Assembly: GCA_963623365.1 (NCBI GenBank)
Contig: CAVFJY010000005.1
Coordinates: 11,408 to 75,407 of the forward strand
From: UBA2834 sp963623365
Lineage (GTDB): Bacteria; Patescibacteriota; Saccharimonadia; Saccharimonadales; Saccharimonadaceae
Direction of reading: 5' to 3'
DNA length: 64,000 nucleotides
Of this stretch, positions 1 to 8,606 are shown one piece after another. Position numbers and translations under genes: made by a program. The notes below the pieces were generated by a model, which worked only from the letters and a program-made list of their open reading frames with translations, ran no database searches and had not been told where the DNA came from. Every line of letters starts with the position of its first letter. Within the stretch, counting starts at the first letter, position 1.

Positions 1-2
1 CT

Positions 3-1610
3 GCCACCGCACCCACTCTCGCTCCAGCCGACATCCCGCTCAATGCCGCTCAGCAACGCGCCCTCGCCACCATCAGCACCAATTCCGCCAACACTATTCT
101 GCTTCACGGTATTACTGGCTCCGGCAAAACTAACATTTATCTTGCACTCGCTCGTCAAACCCTTGCCGTTGGTCAGTCCGTCATTTTGCTTGTTCCCGAA
201 ATCGCCCTCACTTCTCAGCTCGTCCAAAATTTCCAGAACCACTTCGAAGATGTCATCTTGCTCCACTCTCAGCAAACCGAAGCCGTTCGCCATCGCCTCT
301 GGGAGCAAGCCTTGCGCGCCACTACGCCGCAAATTATTATCGGTCCGCGTTCCGCTCTCTTTGCCCCCGTCGCCCAGCTGGGTTTAATCATCATCGACGA
401 AGCCCACGAGCCCTCCTATCACCAAGATCAAAATCCCAAATATTCCGCCCTTCGTCTTGCCGCTATTATGTCTAAGACTCTGCTCGGTTCCGCCACGCCA
501 CTCGTCGCCGATTATTACATCTGTCAGCGACATCATGCCGTCGTCGCGCTCACCGAACTCGCCGTCAAATCCTCCAAAACTGCCCACATTTCCGTTATCG
601 ATCTTAAAAATCGCCCCGACTTTACTCGTAGCCGCATACTCAGCAATCCTCTCATCGCTAGCATCCAAACTTCCCTCGACCATCATCAGCAAAGCCTAAT
701 TTTCCATAACCGTCGCGGCACCGCGCCCCTCACCATCTGCGACCATTGTGGCTGGCAAGCCCTCTGTACCAATTGTTTCCTCCCGCTTGTTCTTCATGCC
801 GACCAATACACTATGCGCTGCCACACTTGCGGTCGTCATTATCCCGTCCCCACCGCCTGCCCCGATTGTGGCAATGCCACTATTCATCACAAAGGCTTCG
901 GCACCAAACTCATTGAAGCCGAGCTTCGTAGACTCTTCCCTCATGCCCGCATCGCCCGTTTCGATGCCGACACTGAATCTAACCAGCAGCTTCACAAGAT
1001 TTATACAGCCGTTCATGCTGGCGATTATGATCTTCTTGTCGGCACCCAAACGATTGCCAAAGGTTTTGATTTTCCGCGACTCAGCACGCTCGGCGTTGTT
1101 CAAGCCGATGCCGGACTTAGCCTGCCCGACTATGCTTCCGAAGAACGCACTTATGAATTGATCACTCAAGTTATTGGTCGTGCCAATCGTGGCCATCAAG
1201 ACAGTAATATTTTTATCCAAAGTTTTCAGCCCGACCACCCCATTATCGGCTTTGCCACTACTGGCGATTACGCCGGTCTCTACCAATATTTAATTCAGAA
1301 ACGCCAACAAAGCACTCTACCCCCATACAGTTTTTTACTCAAACTTTCCCTAACTTACAAAACCGAAAGCAGCACCGTCCAGAACATCCAAAAATTGCAT
1401 AAAAAAATTATTCAAACCATTCATGCTCAGTCGCTCACCCAAATTATCGCCACGCCGCCCATGCCCGCTTTTCATGAGCGCAGCAATTCCGGCTATTCCT
1501 GGCAAATTGTCTTAAAAGCCAAATCCCGCAAAGACTTACTCATACTCTTCGATCAACTCCCCAAAAATTCGCACCTACATTTCGACTTCGACCCGCCCAC
1601 CCTGCTCTAG
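3..1610 (+). CDS. priA: Primosomal protein N' (PriA helicase), 5' truncated
   Basis: The frame is open from the window edge, so the N-terminal DNA-binding part lies upstream and the true start is not visible. PriA restarts stalled replication forks as a 3'-5' superfamily 2 helicase. Visible are Walker A (GITGSGKT, encoded near 115-138), a DEAH box (IIIDEAHEPSYHQD), the zinc-binding cysteine pairs CDHC, CTNC, CHTC and CPDC, and the helicase motifs GTQTIAKGFDFP and QVIGRANRG. PriA usually has DEEH; here it is DEAH. It is followed by def and fmt on the same strand, and def seems to have its own promoter. Identification is firm. Confidence 0.95.
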   Translation, partial: ATAPTLAPADIPLNAAQQRALATISTNSANTILLHGITGSGKTNIYLALARQTLAVGQSVILLVPEIALTSQLVQNFQNHFEDVILLHSQQTEAVRHRLWEQALRATTPQIIIGPRSALFAPVAQLGLIIIDEAHEPSYHQDQNPKYSALRLAAIMSKTLLGSATPLVADYYICQRHHAVVALTELAVKSSKTAHISVIDLKNRPDFTRSRILSNPLIASIQTSLDHHQQSLIFHNRRGTAPLTICDHCGWQALCTNCFLPLVLHADQYTMRCHTCGRHYPVPTACPDCGNATIHHKGFGTKLIEAELRRLFPHARIARFDADTESNQQLHKIYTAVHAGDYDLLVGTQTIAKGFDFPRLSTLGVVQADAGLSLPDYASEERTYELITQVIGRANRGHQDSNIFIQSFQPDHPIIGFATTGDYAGLYQYLIQKRQQSTLPPYSFLLKLSLTYKTESSTVQNIQKLHKKIIQTIHAQSLTQIIATPPMPAFHERSNSGYSWQIVLKAKSRKDLLILFDQLPKNSHLHFDFDPPTLL

Positions 1611-1643
1611 TCGTCGCTTATGCTCGCTCGTTGTAATCAATTA

Positions 1644-1661
1644 TGTTAAAATCATATCTAA
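1644..1661 (+). promoter_or_regulatory. Extended -10 promoter of def
   Basis: TG at 1644-1645 and TAAAAT at 1647-1652 lie eight bases before the ATG at 1661. No clear -35 or Shine-Dalgarno site is seen. This fits the leaderless pattern found at many genes in the window. Confidence 0.5.
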
Positions 1662-2248
1662 TGAACACTGCAAAAAAAGAAGTTATCGTCACTCCTGACC
1701 CTCGTTTGCGCCAAAAATCCACCAAAGCCAAAGCCAACGATGCCGCCACTCAACGCATCATCGCCGAGATGATTCAATCTTGTATCGATTGGGAGAATGA
1801 GCACGAATTCGAATTATCTGCCGCCATGGCTGCTCCTCAGCTCGGCTATAACAGGCGTATTATTGTCGTCCGTGAAGATATGAGCAATAAAGATAACACT
1901 AACTTTACCGCTCTCCTAAATCCCGAAGTCATCAAAACTGAAGGCAAAGTCGTCGAAGATTACGAAGGCTGTCTTTCCGTGCCGACCATTTATGGCAAAG
2001 TTCCCCGCCCTACCAAAGCTCGCATTAAAGCTCAGCTCGAAGATGGCACCGAAGTTCGTCTCAAGGCTACTGACTTTCTCGCTCGCACTATTTTGCACGA
2101 AATTGACCATTTAAACGGCATCCTTTTTATCGACCATATCAAAGACAACCCACAAGCTTTCTATCAGCTCGACGATAAAGGCGACCTTGTTCCGCTCGAT
2201 TACGCTACTCACATCAAAGACAATCCCGATCTTTGGCCAGAGGACTAA
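1661..2248 (+). CDS. def: Peptide deformylase
   Basis: Removes the formyl group from the N-terminal methionine of new proteins. The three family motifs are present: AAMAAPQLGY (motif 1), EGCLS (motif 2, metal-binding Cys) and HEIDH (motif 3, two metal-binding His and catalytic Glu). A start at 1643 would add six residues, but an extended -10 box (TG-T-TAAAAT, 1644-1652) overlaps that ATG, so the mRNA probably begins next to the ATG at 1661. This gives 195 residues and a leaderless message. The stop is one base before the fmt start region; deformylase and formyltransferase are commonly paired. Confidence 0.95.
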   Translation: MNTAKKEVIVTPDPRLRQKSTKAKANDAATQRIIAEMIQSCIDWENEHEFELSAAMAAPQLGYNRRIIVVREDMSNKDNTNFTALLNPEVIKTEGKVVEDYEGCLSVPTIYGKVPRPTKARIKAQLEDGTEVRLKATDFLARTILHEIDHLNGILFIDHIKDNPQAFYQLDDKGDLVPLDYATHIKDNPDLWPED

Positions 2249-2249
2249 T

Positions 2250-3125
2250 ATGAGCAAACTCATATTCTTTGGCAACGAACAGCTCGCCCAAGGTGTCAAA
2301 TATCGCACGCCAATTTTCGACGCACTGCTAGCCAGTCCACACGAAATTTGCGCGCTTGTTTTGCCCGACGCTCATACCCGTAAGCCCTTCGCCGTTGCAC
2401 AGCTCGCCGAAAAGCATCATATCCCCATTCATTATGTCCATCGCGGCAAAGATCTCCTGCCTATCATTCAACAATATCAGCCCGACCTCGGCATTCTCGC
2501 CGCTTTTGGTAAATTAGTTCCCGACGCCGCCATTAATGCTATTCCTTGCGGCATTATTAATGTCCATCCATCGCTACTACCCAAATATCGCGGTACCACG
2601 CCCATCGAAAGTCCACTTTTAAACGGCGATCCTGAGACGGGCGTTTCTGTAATGCGTCTCGTTAAAGCCATGGATGCTGGCCCAATTCTCGCTCAAGCTA
2701 CCGTCGCTATCACCCCTGAAACTACCAAACAATCGCTCTACGATCAGCTCTCTCAACTCGGCGCCCAGCTCATTTCCGACCTTTTAGGTGCTATCCTTAC
2801 TAAAACTGCCCCTGAGACGCTACAGGACGACGCAGCAGCCACTTTTACGACTAAACTTAATAAGAATATGTCGGAACTCAAATTTGCCGAGAAAGCCGCT
2901 CAGACGCTCTGCAATGAGGTTCGCGCTTTCGCTGGCTTTCCGAAATCCAAGACCACTTTGCTCGGTATTCCTTGCACAATTACCGCCGCTCATGTTGCCG
3001 CCACGCCTACTACTGCGCTCGACCAACGCTGCGTCGACGGCCAATATTTTATTATCGATCGTCTTCTTCCCGAAAATTCCAAAGAAATGGACGCCAAAAG
3101 CTTCCTTAACGGCCATCGCCATTAA
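2250..3125 (+). CDS. fmt: Methionyl-tRNA formyltransferase
   Basis: Formylates Met-tRNAfMet using 10-formyltetrahydrofolate. The catalytic region reads NVHPSLLPKYRG followed by MDAGPILAQ, giving the conserved Asn, His and Asp and the SLLPKYRG loop. The protein is 291 residues, slightly short for the family (about 310-315), with the shortening in the C-terminal tRNA-binding part. An upstream in-frame ATG at 2187 lies inside def and is unlikely; the ATG at 2250 has GAGG about nine bases upstream. It forms a def-fmt unit ending at a strong terminator. Confidence 0.95.
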   Translation: MSKLIFFGNEQLAQGVKYRTPIFDALLASPHEICALVLPDAHTRKPFAVAQLAEKHHIPIHYVHRGKDLLPIIQQYQPDLGILAAFGKLVPDAAINAIPCGIINVHPSLLPKYRGTTPIESPLLNGDPETGVSVMRLVKAMDAGPILAQATVAITPETTKQSLYDQLSQLGAQLISDLLGAILTKTAPETLQDDAAATFTTKLNKNMSELKFAEKAAQTLCNEVRAFAGFPKSKTTLLGIPCTITAAHVAATPTTALDQRCVDGQYFIIDRLLPENSKEMDAKSFLNGHRH

Positions 3126-3148
3126 ACCGTCAAAGCGCCCCGCAAAAA

Positions 3149-3178
3149 TCCCCCCTCAAACCAAGGGGGAATTTTTTT
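3149..3178 (+). terminator. Terminator of priA-def-fmt
   Basis: Six-base-pair C/G stem (CCCCCT / AGGGGG) with a seven-base loop, followed by seven T. It lies between convergent fmt and the 3198-3617 gene. Confidence 0.85.
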
Positions 3179-3197
3179 AAAATCAGCTCAAGCTTAG

Positions 3198-3617
3198 CTA
3201 GGCACTTTGCAAAATTGCATCCTTTTGCGACGCAATTTCTTCTTGCAAACCCTGCAACGCTTCCTTAATCAAATCCTGATATTGCGGGCAATTCTTGTCC
3301 AGCCATTTCGCCGTCACAAAGTCATTCAAGAATTCCGGCGTACCTTCCTCATCTTCCGCGCCAACTAGCAATTTCTTATAAACTTCATCATTCTTATAAT
3401 CGCCCATTTGCGCTAACAATTGTTGCACCGTCGCTTGGTCATTATCGATAATCTTCTCAAATTCATCCAGCTGTTCTTCGGTCAGACCCTCACTCATCTT
3501 TTCGCCAATCCGCACCTCAAATTGGTCTTGCGCATATTGCAAAAAGTTAGCTTTTTCCTCTTCCGGCATACCCGAGAGGCCAACGCTCTCTAGGAAGCTT
3601 TCGTCAAATTGAAACAT
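3198..3617 (-). CDS. Acidic helical protein, DUF5663-like
   Basis: 139 residues, strongly acidic and predicted helical, with no membrane segment. The N-terminal stretch (LPEEEK-like GMPEEEKANFLQYAQ, then GLTEEQLDEFEKIID) resembles short CPR proteins grouped as DUF5663, whose function is unknown; this assignment is from memory of the pattern. The gene has an extended -10 (TG-C-TACAAT, -10 at 3641-3646) and a Shine-Dalgarno AGGAG before the ATG. It is transcribed toward fmt and is separate from infB. Confidence 0.7.
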   Translation of the reverse strand: MFQFDESFLESVGLSGMPEEEKANFLQYAQDQFEVRIGEKMSEGLTEEQLDEFEKIIDNDQATVQQLLAQMGDYKNDEVYKKLLVGAEDEEGTPEFLNDFVTAKWLDKNCPQYQDLIKEALQGLQEEIASQKDAILQSA

Positions 3618-3640
3618 CGCCTTTTTCTCCTATTTTCCCC

Positions 3641-3649
3641 ATTGTAGCA
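3641..3649 (-). promoter_or_regulatory. Extended -10 of the DUF5663-like gene
   Basis: On the minus strand TGCTACAAT lies about 24 bases upstream of the ATG, leaving a short leader that carries AGGAG. This is a case where an extended -10 is combined with a normal leader. Confidence 0.5.
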
Positions 3650-3680
3650 CAAAAAGCTTCTGTTTATAAACTTCAGCCCC

Positions 3681-5453
3681 TTAGGCAATCTTTTTCTTCT
3701 TGTATTCGCGGGTAAAGAATTTAATCGTATCGCCAATTTGCAATTGAATTTTCTTTTCTGTCTTTAGCGACATTCCACCAATTTCGCCCGTCGCTAGCGA
3801 TGGCACATTCACTTTCCCCTCTTGGGTATTTTCGACTTCAATTTCGCCTAGCAATTCTTTCTTGCGATATGCCCGTCCCAACATCCCAGGCGCCACTCGA
3901 CCACTCTTTACTTGTCCGCCACAAATAATTTCCGTTCGCTCTGTTCTAAATACGCCTTTAATTTCCAGTTCGCCCGTCTCCGACTCAACCACTTCCGCAT
4001 CCAGCATATTTTCCATATCACGTTTTGCGTCGTCCAGCAATTCATAAATCACCCGAAATACACGCACCGGCACGCCATTTCGCTCCGCCATCTTCGCAAT
4101 TGCATTCGGCACCGTCACATTAAAGCCATAAATTACTGTCTTGCTGCCTGAGGCCATATAGATATCATTTTCCGAAATCGCCCCCACGCCTGTCGATACA
4201 ATGTTCAGTGTAATCTCACCCTGCGTATCAATCATCCGCAGCGAATCCACCACCGATGTCACCGAACCCGCCACATCGCCTTTCACGATTACATTGAAAG
4301 TTTTGGTGTTATCCGCCACATTCATCATCCGCAACATATCCGTCGCCGTTACGTTTGCCGACGCCGATTCGTCATTTTCCGCTTGCGCATTCAACAACGC
4401 CATCTTTCGTGCCGTCTTCTCGTCCGCCACTTCCTCAAACTTATCACCAAAATTCGGCAGCTCTTTAAAGCCCGTAATCACTACTGGTGTCGACGGCATT
4501 GCTTTACCCTTCGGCTTATTTTTCCAGTCCACCATCGTCCGAATCTTCGCATAAGTCTTACCCGCCACAATAAATTCGCCTGTCTTCAACTCGCCACCCG
4601 TCACTAGCAAGTTCACCACCGAACCCTTGCCTACTTCCATGTGGCTTTCAATAATCAAACCTTCCGCCGGAATATCAATATCCGCTTTCAGCTCATCAAT
4701 ATCTGCCGTCAGCAAAATCATATCCAGCAATTTTTCCACATTCTCGCCCGTCTTCGCCGAAATTGGCACCATAATCGTATCGCCACCCCATTCTTCTGGA
4801 TTCAAATTGAAATCCGTCGCCAATTGTGCCTTCGTTCGATCGATATTCGCCCCCTCTTTGTCAATCTTATTAATCGCTACAATAATTTTCGCATTCGCCG
4901 CTTCCGCAAATTTAATCGCTTCTGCCGTCTGTGGTTTCACGCCATCATCTGCCGCCACCACAATCACTACGATATCCGTTAGCATCGCGCCATGCTGCCG
5001 AATCGCCGCAAAGGCTTCATGCCCAGGCGTATCCAAAAAGGTAATCTTCCGGTCATGATATTCCATCTGATAAGCCGAAATGTGCTGTGTAATCCCGCCC
5101 GCTTCATGTTCAACTGTTTTTTTCTTCAACAAAGTGTCCAATAAGGTCGTTTTACCATGGTCGACATGCCCCATCACTGCTACCACCGGCGGCCGCAATT
5201 TCGCATCTTTCGACAATTCCCGCTTCACGCCAGGAATTTTCGCCGAATTCTCTTTCTTCTCAAAGCGCACATGCTCAAAGCCCAGCTCTTCAGTCATAAT
5301 CTGCGCCGTCTCCGCGTCTAATCGCTGATTAATCGTCGCCATAATGCCATTCTTAAACAGCTCGCCAATCAAATGCGTCACCGATATGCCCAAAGCATTC
5401 GCCAGCTCGTCTACTGTTATCGAGCCAGAAATTTGTATTACCTTTTCTTCCAT
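3681..5453 (-). CDS. infB: Translation initiation factor IF-2
   Basis: GTPase that brings fMet-tRNA to the 30S subunit. The G domain has GHVDHGKT (residues 95-102), DTPGHEAF and NKID, followed by the IF-2 beta-barrel and C-terminal tRNA-binding domains. At 590 residues it is much shorter than E. coli IF-2 because only a minimal N-terminal region (IF2_N-like helix bundle, residues 1-60) precedes the G domain, as in other reduced genomes. Shine-Dalgarno AAAGGAG lies eight bases before the ATG. It follows rpsA on the same strand but is separated by a terminator, so it probably has its own promoter in 5454-5560. Confidence 0.97.
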   Translation of the reverse strand: MEEKVIQISGSITVDELANALGISVTHLIGELFKNGIMATINQRLDAETAQIMTEELGFEHVRFEKKENSAKIPGVKRELSKDAKLRPPVVAVMGHVDHGKTTLLDTLLKKKTVEHEAGGITQHISAYQMEYHDRKITFLDTPGHEAFAAIRQHGAMLTDIVVIVVAADDGVKPQTAEAIKFAEAANAKIIVAINKIDKEGANIDRTKAQLATDFNLNPEEWGGDTIMVPISAKTGENVEKLLDMILLTADIDELKADIDIPAEGLIIESHMEVGKGSVVNLLVTGGELKTGEFIVAGKTYAKIRTMVDWKNKPKGKAMPSTPVVITGFKELPNFGDKFEEVADEKTARKMALLNAQAENDESASANVTATDMLRMMNVADNTKTFNVIVKGDVAGSVTSVVDSLRMIDTQGEITLNIVSTGVGAISENDIYMASGSKTVIYGFNVTVPNAIAKMAERNGVPVRVFRVIYELLDDAKRDMENMLDAEVVESETGELEIKGVFRTERTEIICGGQVKSGRVAPGMLGRAYRKKELLGEIEVENTQEGKVNVPSLATGEIGGMSLKTEKKIQLQIGDTIKFFTREYKKKKIA

Positions 5454-5563
5454 TTTCTAGCTCCTTTCTACTTAACTGATACTAATGTATAAAAAAATAC
5501 ACAAAAAACTGCCTTTATTTTACCACAATCTTCACCCTTAAGCAATGCTCCCGCTTATTCCAT

Positions 5564-5596
5564 CAAAAAATCTGCACCCATTCCAGATGCAGATTT
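5564..5596 (-). terminator. Terminator of rpsA
   Basis: On the minus strand AAATCTGCA pairs with TGCAGATTT around an 11-base loop, followed by a T run. It lies between rpsA and infB. Confidence 0.85.
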
Positions 5597-5609
5597 GTTC
5601 AGTCTTGGA

Positions 5610-6677
5610 CTATTTCTTGTCCGCAAAGCTTAAAGAAATCTTGCGACCATCTTTATCAATGTCTAGTACCTTAAATTCTTTGCGCTCATTTAGCGTAAAG
5701 ATTTTTTCTGGGTCGACATCACTACCTTCGCCGAGTTCCGAAACATGCACCAAAGCTTCCACCGCTGGCGAGATTTGCACGAATGCGCCAAATGGCGTAA
5801 TCCGCGTAATCGTCCCCTCAACTTTGTCGCCTTTCTTGAAATTGGCGATTTCTGATAGCCATGGATCTTCCTGCAATTGCTTCATCGACAAACTCAAGCG
5901 ATCCTTATCAATTGCGATAATCTTCGCTTCGACCGTGTCGCCAACCTTTACGTAATCTGCTGGGCTATTTACGCGTTCCCAAGAAATCTCAGAAATGTGC
6001 ACCAAGCCCTCAATCCCATCGACATTCACAAAAATACCGAAGTCGACTACGCCTGTCACCACACCCTTCACTACGTCGCCTACCGACAATTGCGCAAAAC
6101 GTTCCGCCAGACCGTCTTTGATTGCTTCTTTTTCCGACAAAATCAGTTTATTAGTCTTGCGATCCGCATCCAAAATTCGTACGCGAATAGCCTGACCAAC
6201 CAAGGCGTTCAAGCGTTGCAAAATTTCATCTTTGTCTGAGCTACCCACGCGTGGATAATGCTCTGCCGACAATTGTGAAACTGGCAAGAAACCCCGAATA
6301 CCTTCGTATTCCACCAACAAACCACCCCGGTTCGCATCGTATGGTTGTACCTCGATAATTTCGCCTGCTTCCAATTTCGCAGCGATTTCATCCCAACCCT
6401 TCTCTTTAACAGCCTTGCGGAGCGATAGCAATACCATGCCATCTTCCATTTCTGTATCGATAACGCTTGCCGAAACCGCATCACCTTCTTTTAGTTGGCG
6501 CCCAAAGGCAACCTCGCGACGTGGCACTAATCCCACTCCGCGCGCGCCGAGATCAATCAAAATCTCGTGTTTTTTGACCGACATCACCGTACCTTCGATA
6601 GTGTCGCCCAGTACAATTGGCTGAATTTCTTCTGCTGCTAGCAGTTCATCCATTGTAAGTTTAGCTTTTGTAGCCAT
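5610..6677 (-). CDS. rpsA: Ribosomal protein S1 homologue, four S1 domains
   Basis: 355 residues with four S1 RNA-binding repeats at about 20-90, 105-175, 193-262 and 280-350. Examples of the repeat core are GTVMSVKKHEILIDLG, GVVTGVVDFGIFVNVDG and GTITRITPFGAFVQI. E. coli S1 has six repeats; four is common in Gram-positive and CPR bacteria. It helps the ribosome bind mRNA. The Shine-Dalgarno is AAAGGAAAAAG. The 5' leader contains mutually exclusive hairpins (see 6698-6764), suggesting autoregulation. Confidence 0.92.
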   Translation of the reverse strand: MATKAKLTMDELLAAEEIQPIVLGDTIEGTVMSVKKHEILIDLGARGVGLVPRREVAFGRQLKEGDAVSASVIDTEMEDGMVLLSLRKAVKEKGWDEIAAKLEAGEIIEVQPYDANRGGLLVEYEGIRGFLPVSQLSAEHYPRVGSSDKDEILQRLNALVGQAIRVRILDADRKTNKLILSEKEAIKDGLAERFAQLSVGDVVKGVVTGVVDFGIFVNVDGIEGLVHISEISWERVNSPADYVKVGDTVEAKIIAIDKDRLSLSMKQLQEDPWLSEIANFKKGDKVEGTITRITPFGAFVQISPAVEALVHVSELGEGSDVDPEKIFTLNERKEFKVLDIDKDGRKISLSFADKK

Positions 6678-6697
6678 TTATGCTTTTTCCTTTCGTT

Positions 6698-6764
6698 AGA
6701 ACTGCTCATTTATCTTCATGTCACCCATACCACAAAAACAAGTGAGCAGTTCTACTCTGCTCAC
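6698..6764 (-). promoter_or_regulatory. Switch-like leader of rpsA
   Basis: Read on the minus strand, GTGAGCAG (6757-6764) pairs with CTGCTCAC (6742-6749), followed by a T-rich run (TTGTTTTT), which forms a terminator. The second arm and its loop, AGAACTGCTCA (6743-6753), can instead pair perfectly over 11 bases with TGAGCAGTTCT (6698-6708), just upstream of the rpsA Shine-Dalgarno. The two structures exclude each other. The terminator may also end the upstream 6797-7231 gene. Confidence 0.6.
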
Positions 6765-6765
6765 T

Positions 6766-6794
6766 ATTTTAACCTGTTCCATAGATAAAGTAAA
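6766..6794 (-). promoter_or_regulatory. Promoter of rpsA
   Basis: TTTACT (6789-6794), 17 bases, TAAAAT (6766-6771). The predicted start site lies at the first base of the leader hairpin, so rpsA mRNA would begin with the switch described at 6698-6764. Confidence 0.55.
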
Positions 6795-6796
6795 GC

Positions 6797-7231
6797 CTAA
6801 GCGTTTTTGCGCGCAAAGCTCAAATTATGCGCCACCAGCCCCGCAATTACCGCTAGAGCCACCAACGATAACAAATTTTCGCTCGGACCAGTTTTCGGCA
6901 TTTCCGCTACATTCGTGCCTTGATTCACGCCATCCGCATCGTCAGTACCCGCATCATTTTTTTGCGTATCCGCTTGCTCGGACGAATCCGCCGAATTCTT
7001 CTCGCCATCGCCGTCTTTATCTGTTTCGCCGTCCGTCGCATCCTCTGCGTCGCCTTCGTTTGTGTCACCCTCTACCACTGACGCCACCTTATTTTCATCT
7101 TCCGACGCCACCTCCGACTTCTTTGGCGACGACATCGTTACCGCCACCACCAGGCCAGCAATCAAAATCACTGCCACGAGGCCAATTACAGCGCCCCAAC
7201 CCCAGTGTTTATATTTTGTATTCGTATCCAT
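6797..7231 (-). CDS. Surface protein with MPKTG sorting-like motif
   Basis: 144 residues from the ATG at 7231, which has AGGAG eight bases upstream; an in-frame start at 7297 lacks support. Order: short N-terminus, membrane helix (about residues 10-33), a long D/E/S/T-rich linker of low complexity, then MPKTGP followed by a hydrophobic segment and a short basic tail (FARKNA). The C-terminus looks like an LPxTG-type cell-wall sorting signal, with Met in place of Leu. Function is unknown; it is probably an exposed stalk. A class B sortase is encoded at 42949-43635, though whether it acts on this motif is unclear. Confidence 0.75.
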   Translation of the reverse strand: MDTNTKYKHWGWGAVIGLVAVILIAGLVVAVTMSSPKKSEVASEDENKVASVVEGDTNEGDAEDATDGETDKDGDGEKNSADSSEQADTQKNDAGTDDADGVNQGTNVAEMPKTGPSENLLSLVALAVIAGLVAHNLSFARKNA

Positions 7232-7326
7232 CTCAACAACTCCTAATTTGCCGCAATTATAACACCACTCCACCCCTCTCGCAAACATAAGCGTCATCTG
7301 TTATTCCGCCCCGCGCCAATCAATGC

Positions 7327-7341
7327 TATACTGACATCATG
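7327..7341 (+). promoter_or_regulatory. Leaderless promoter of the ROK gene
   Basis: Extended -10 TG-C-TATACT with exactly six bases between the -10 and the ATG at 7339, placing the start of transcription on the start codon. No Shine-Dalgarno site is present. Confidence 0.6.
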
Positions 7342-8148
7342 TATCTCTGTATCGACATTGGCGGGACCAAAACACTCGTCGCGCTGCTCGACCAATCTGG
7401 CAAAATTCTGCATTCCGTCCGTTTTGCCACCGTCGCCGACCAGAACATTTTCTACAACAATCTCCTCCAACAGATTCGCGTCAATTTTGTTTTCTCGAAT
7501 ATCAAAGCCATTAGCATCGCTATGCCGGGGGTCATCAAGCGCAACCAAGCTATTTGGCTCGGCAATCTGCCTTGGCATAATTTCGATCTTGCTGCTCTGC
7601 TTCATCGCGACCTTGGCGGCACTTTTCCAATTTATCTCGAGAACGACGCCAACCTCGCCGCACTTTCCGAAGCACGCCATTGCACTGGTCGCACCCTTTA
7701 TCTCACTTTCTCGACCGGCATCGGTGGCGGCATTGTCGAAGACGGCCAACTCGTTAAACGTTATGCCGATTTCGAACCGGGTCACACCGAATATATCTGG
7801 GACCGTCAGCAGCTCGAATGGGAAGACATCGCCGCCGCCAGCGCTATTCACAAAAAATACGGCCGCCTCGTCAGTGACATTACCGATGACGACATCTGGC
7901 GCGATGTTACCATCCGCATCACTCTTGGCCTCGCCCCGCTCATCACTTCCCTTAAACCCGATCGCATTATCTTTGGTGGCCCTCTCGGCCTTATGCTCGG
8001 TAGCTATCGTAAACTCTTGCGCAAGCGTCTCGCCGCCGAATTGCCCGCCAAAGTTCCGCTCCCACGCCTTCATACCGCTAAATATCAAGATCTTTCCGTA
8101 ATCTACGGTTGTTACTACTATGCCAAAGCTAAATCAGCTCGTCGCTAA
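7339..8148 (+). CDS. ROK-family sugar kinase
   Basis: 269 residues with the ROK/hexokinase fold: phosphate-binding DIGGTKT at residues 6-12, ENDANLAAL (catalytic Asp), and TGIGGGIV (phosphate 2). It most likely phosphorylates a hexose such as glucose or N-acetylmannosamine. The Cys-rich zinc motif (CxCGxxGC) typical of many ROK kinases and repressors is absent, and there is no HTH domain, so it is a kinase and not a repressor. The substrate cannot be read from the sequence. Its last 29 bases overlap the next gene, so the two are probably co-translated. Confidence 0.85.
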   Translation: MYLCIDIGGTKTLVALLDQSGKILHSVRFATVADQNIFYNNLLQQIRVNFVFSNIKAISIAMPGVIKRNQAIWLGNLPWHNFDLAALLHRDLGGTFPIYLENDANLAALSEARHCTGRTLYLTFSTGIGGGIVEDGQLVKRYADFEPGHTEYIWDRQQLEWEDIAAASAIHKKYGRLVSDITDDDIWRDVTIRITLGLAPLITSLKPDRIIFGGPLGLMLGSYRKLLRKRLAAELPAKVPLPRLHTAKYQDLSVIYGCYYYAKAKSARR

Positions 8149-8548
8149 ACTGCGCGCCGCTTACCCAAATTTATCCATTCAGCTCGGCGACCAGACAAAA
8201 TTTACCCCCCCGGATCAGATTTTTTATACAACTTCTACTTCCCCGCTCGAACTTTTGCACGAGCTTGGACATTTTCTTATTCACAAAAATTCCTATACTA
8301 GCGACATTGAGCTTGTCCGTATCGAAGCTGCCGCTTGGCAGCAAGCCGCTCAACTTTGCAAGATTTACGATATCGCCTGGGACCGCGACTTCGCTGAGGA
8401 TCATCTCGATACTTACCGCGATTGGCTCCATCTTGTTTCGCTCTGTCAAAATTGCAATCTTGCTGGCTACCAAGACGACACCGGCTTTTATCATTGTCCT
8501 CTCTGTGGCACCCGTTGGCCTTCTCGCATTCCGCCCGACCAATTCTAG
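8120..8548 (+). CDS. Small zincin-like protein with zinc ribbon
   Basis: 142 residues. The middle has LHELGHFLIH (about residues 45-54), an HExxH zinc-peptidase motif resembling the IrrE/ImmA type. The C-terminus has a CQNC...CPLC zinc ribbon (about residues 112-133). A catalytic peptidase that recognises its target through the ribbon is plausible but not shown. It overlaps the ROK gene by 29 bases and shares its terminator. I do not recognise the exact family. Confidence 0.65.
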   Translation: MPKLNQLVAKLRAAYPNLSIQLGDQTKFTPPDQIFYTTSTSPLELLHELGHFLIHKNSYTSDIELVRIEAAAWQQAAQLCKIYDIAWDRDFAEDHLDTYRDWLHLVSLCQNCNLAGYQDDTGFYHCPLCGTRWPSRIPPDQF

Positions 8549-8554
8549 CCAACC

Positions 8555-8590
8555 AAAAACTCCCCGTTTTAAAAAGCGGGGAGTTTTTAT
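8555..8590. terminator. Bidirectional terminator
   Basis: ACTCCCCG and CGGGGAGT form a stem flanked by A and T runs on both sides. It serves the ROK/zincin pair on the plus strand and the KGG gene on the minus strand. Confidence 0.85.
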
Positions 8591-8606
8591 CTTTTTTAAA
8601 TCTTAA

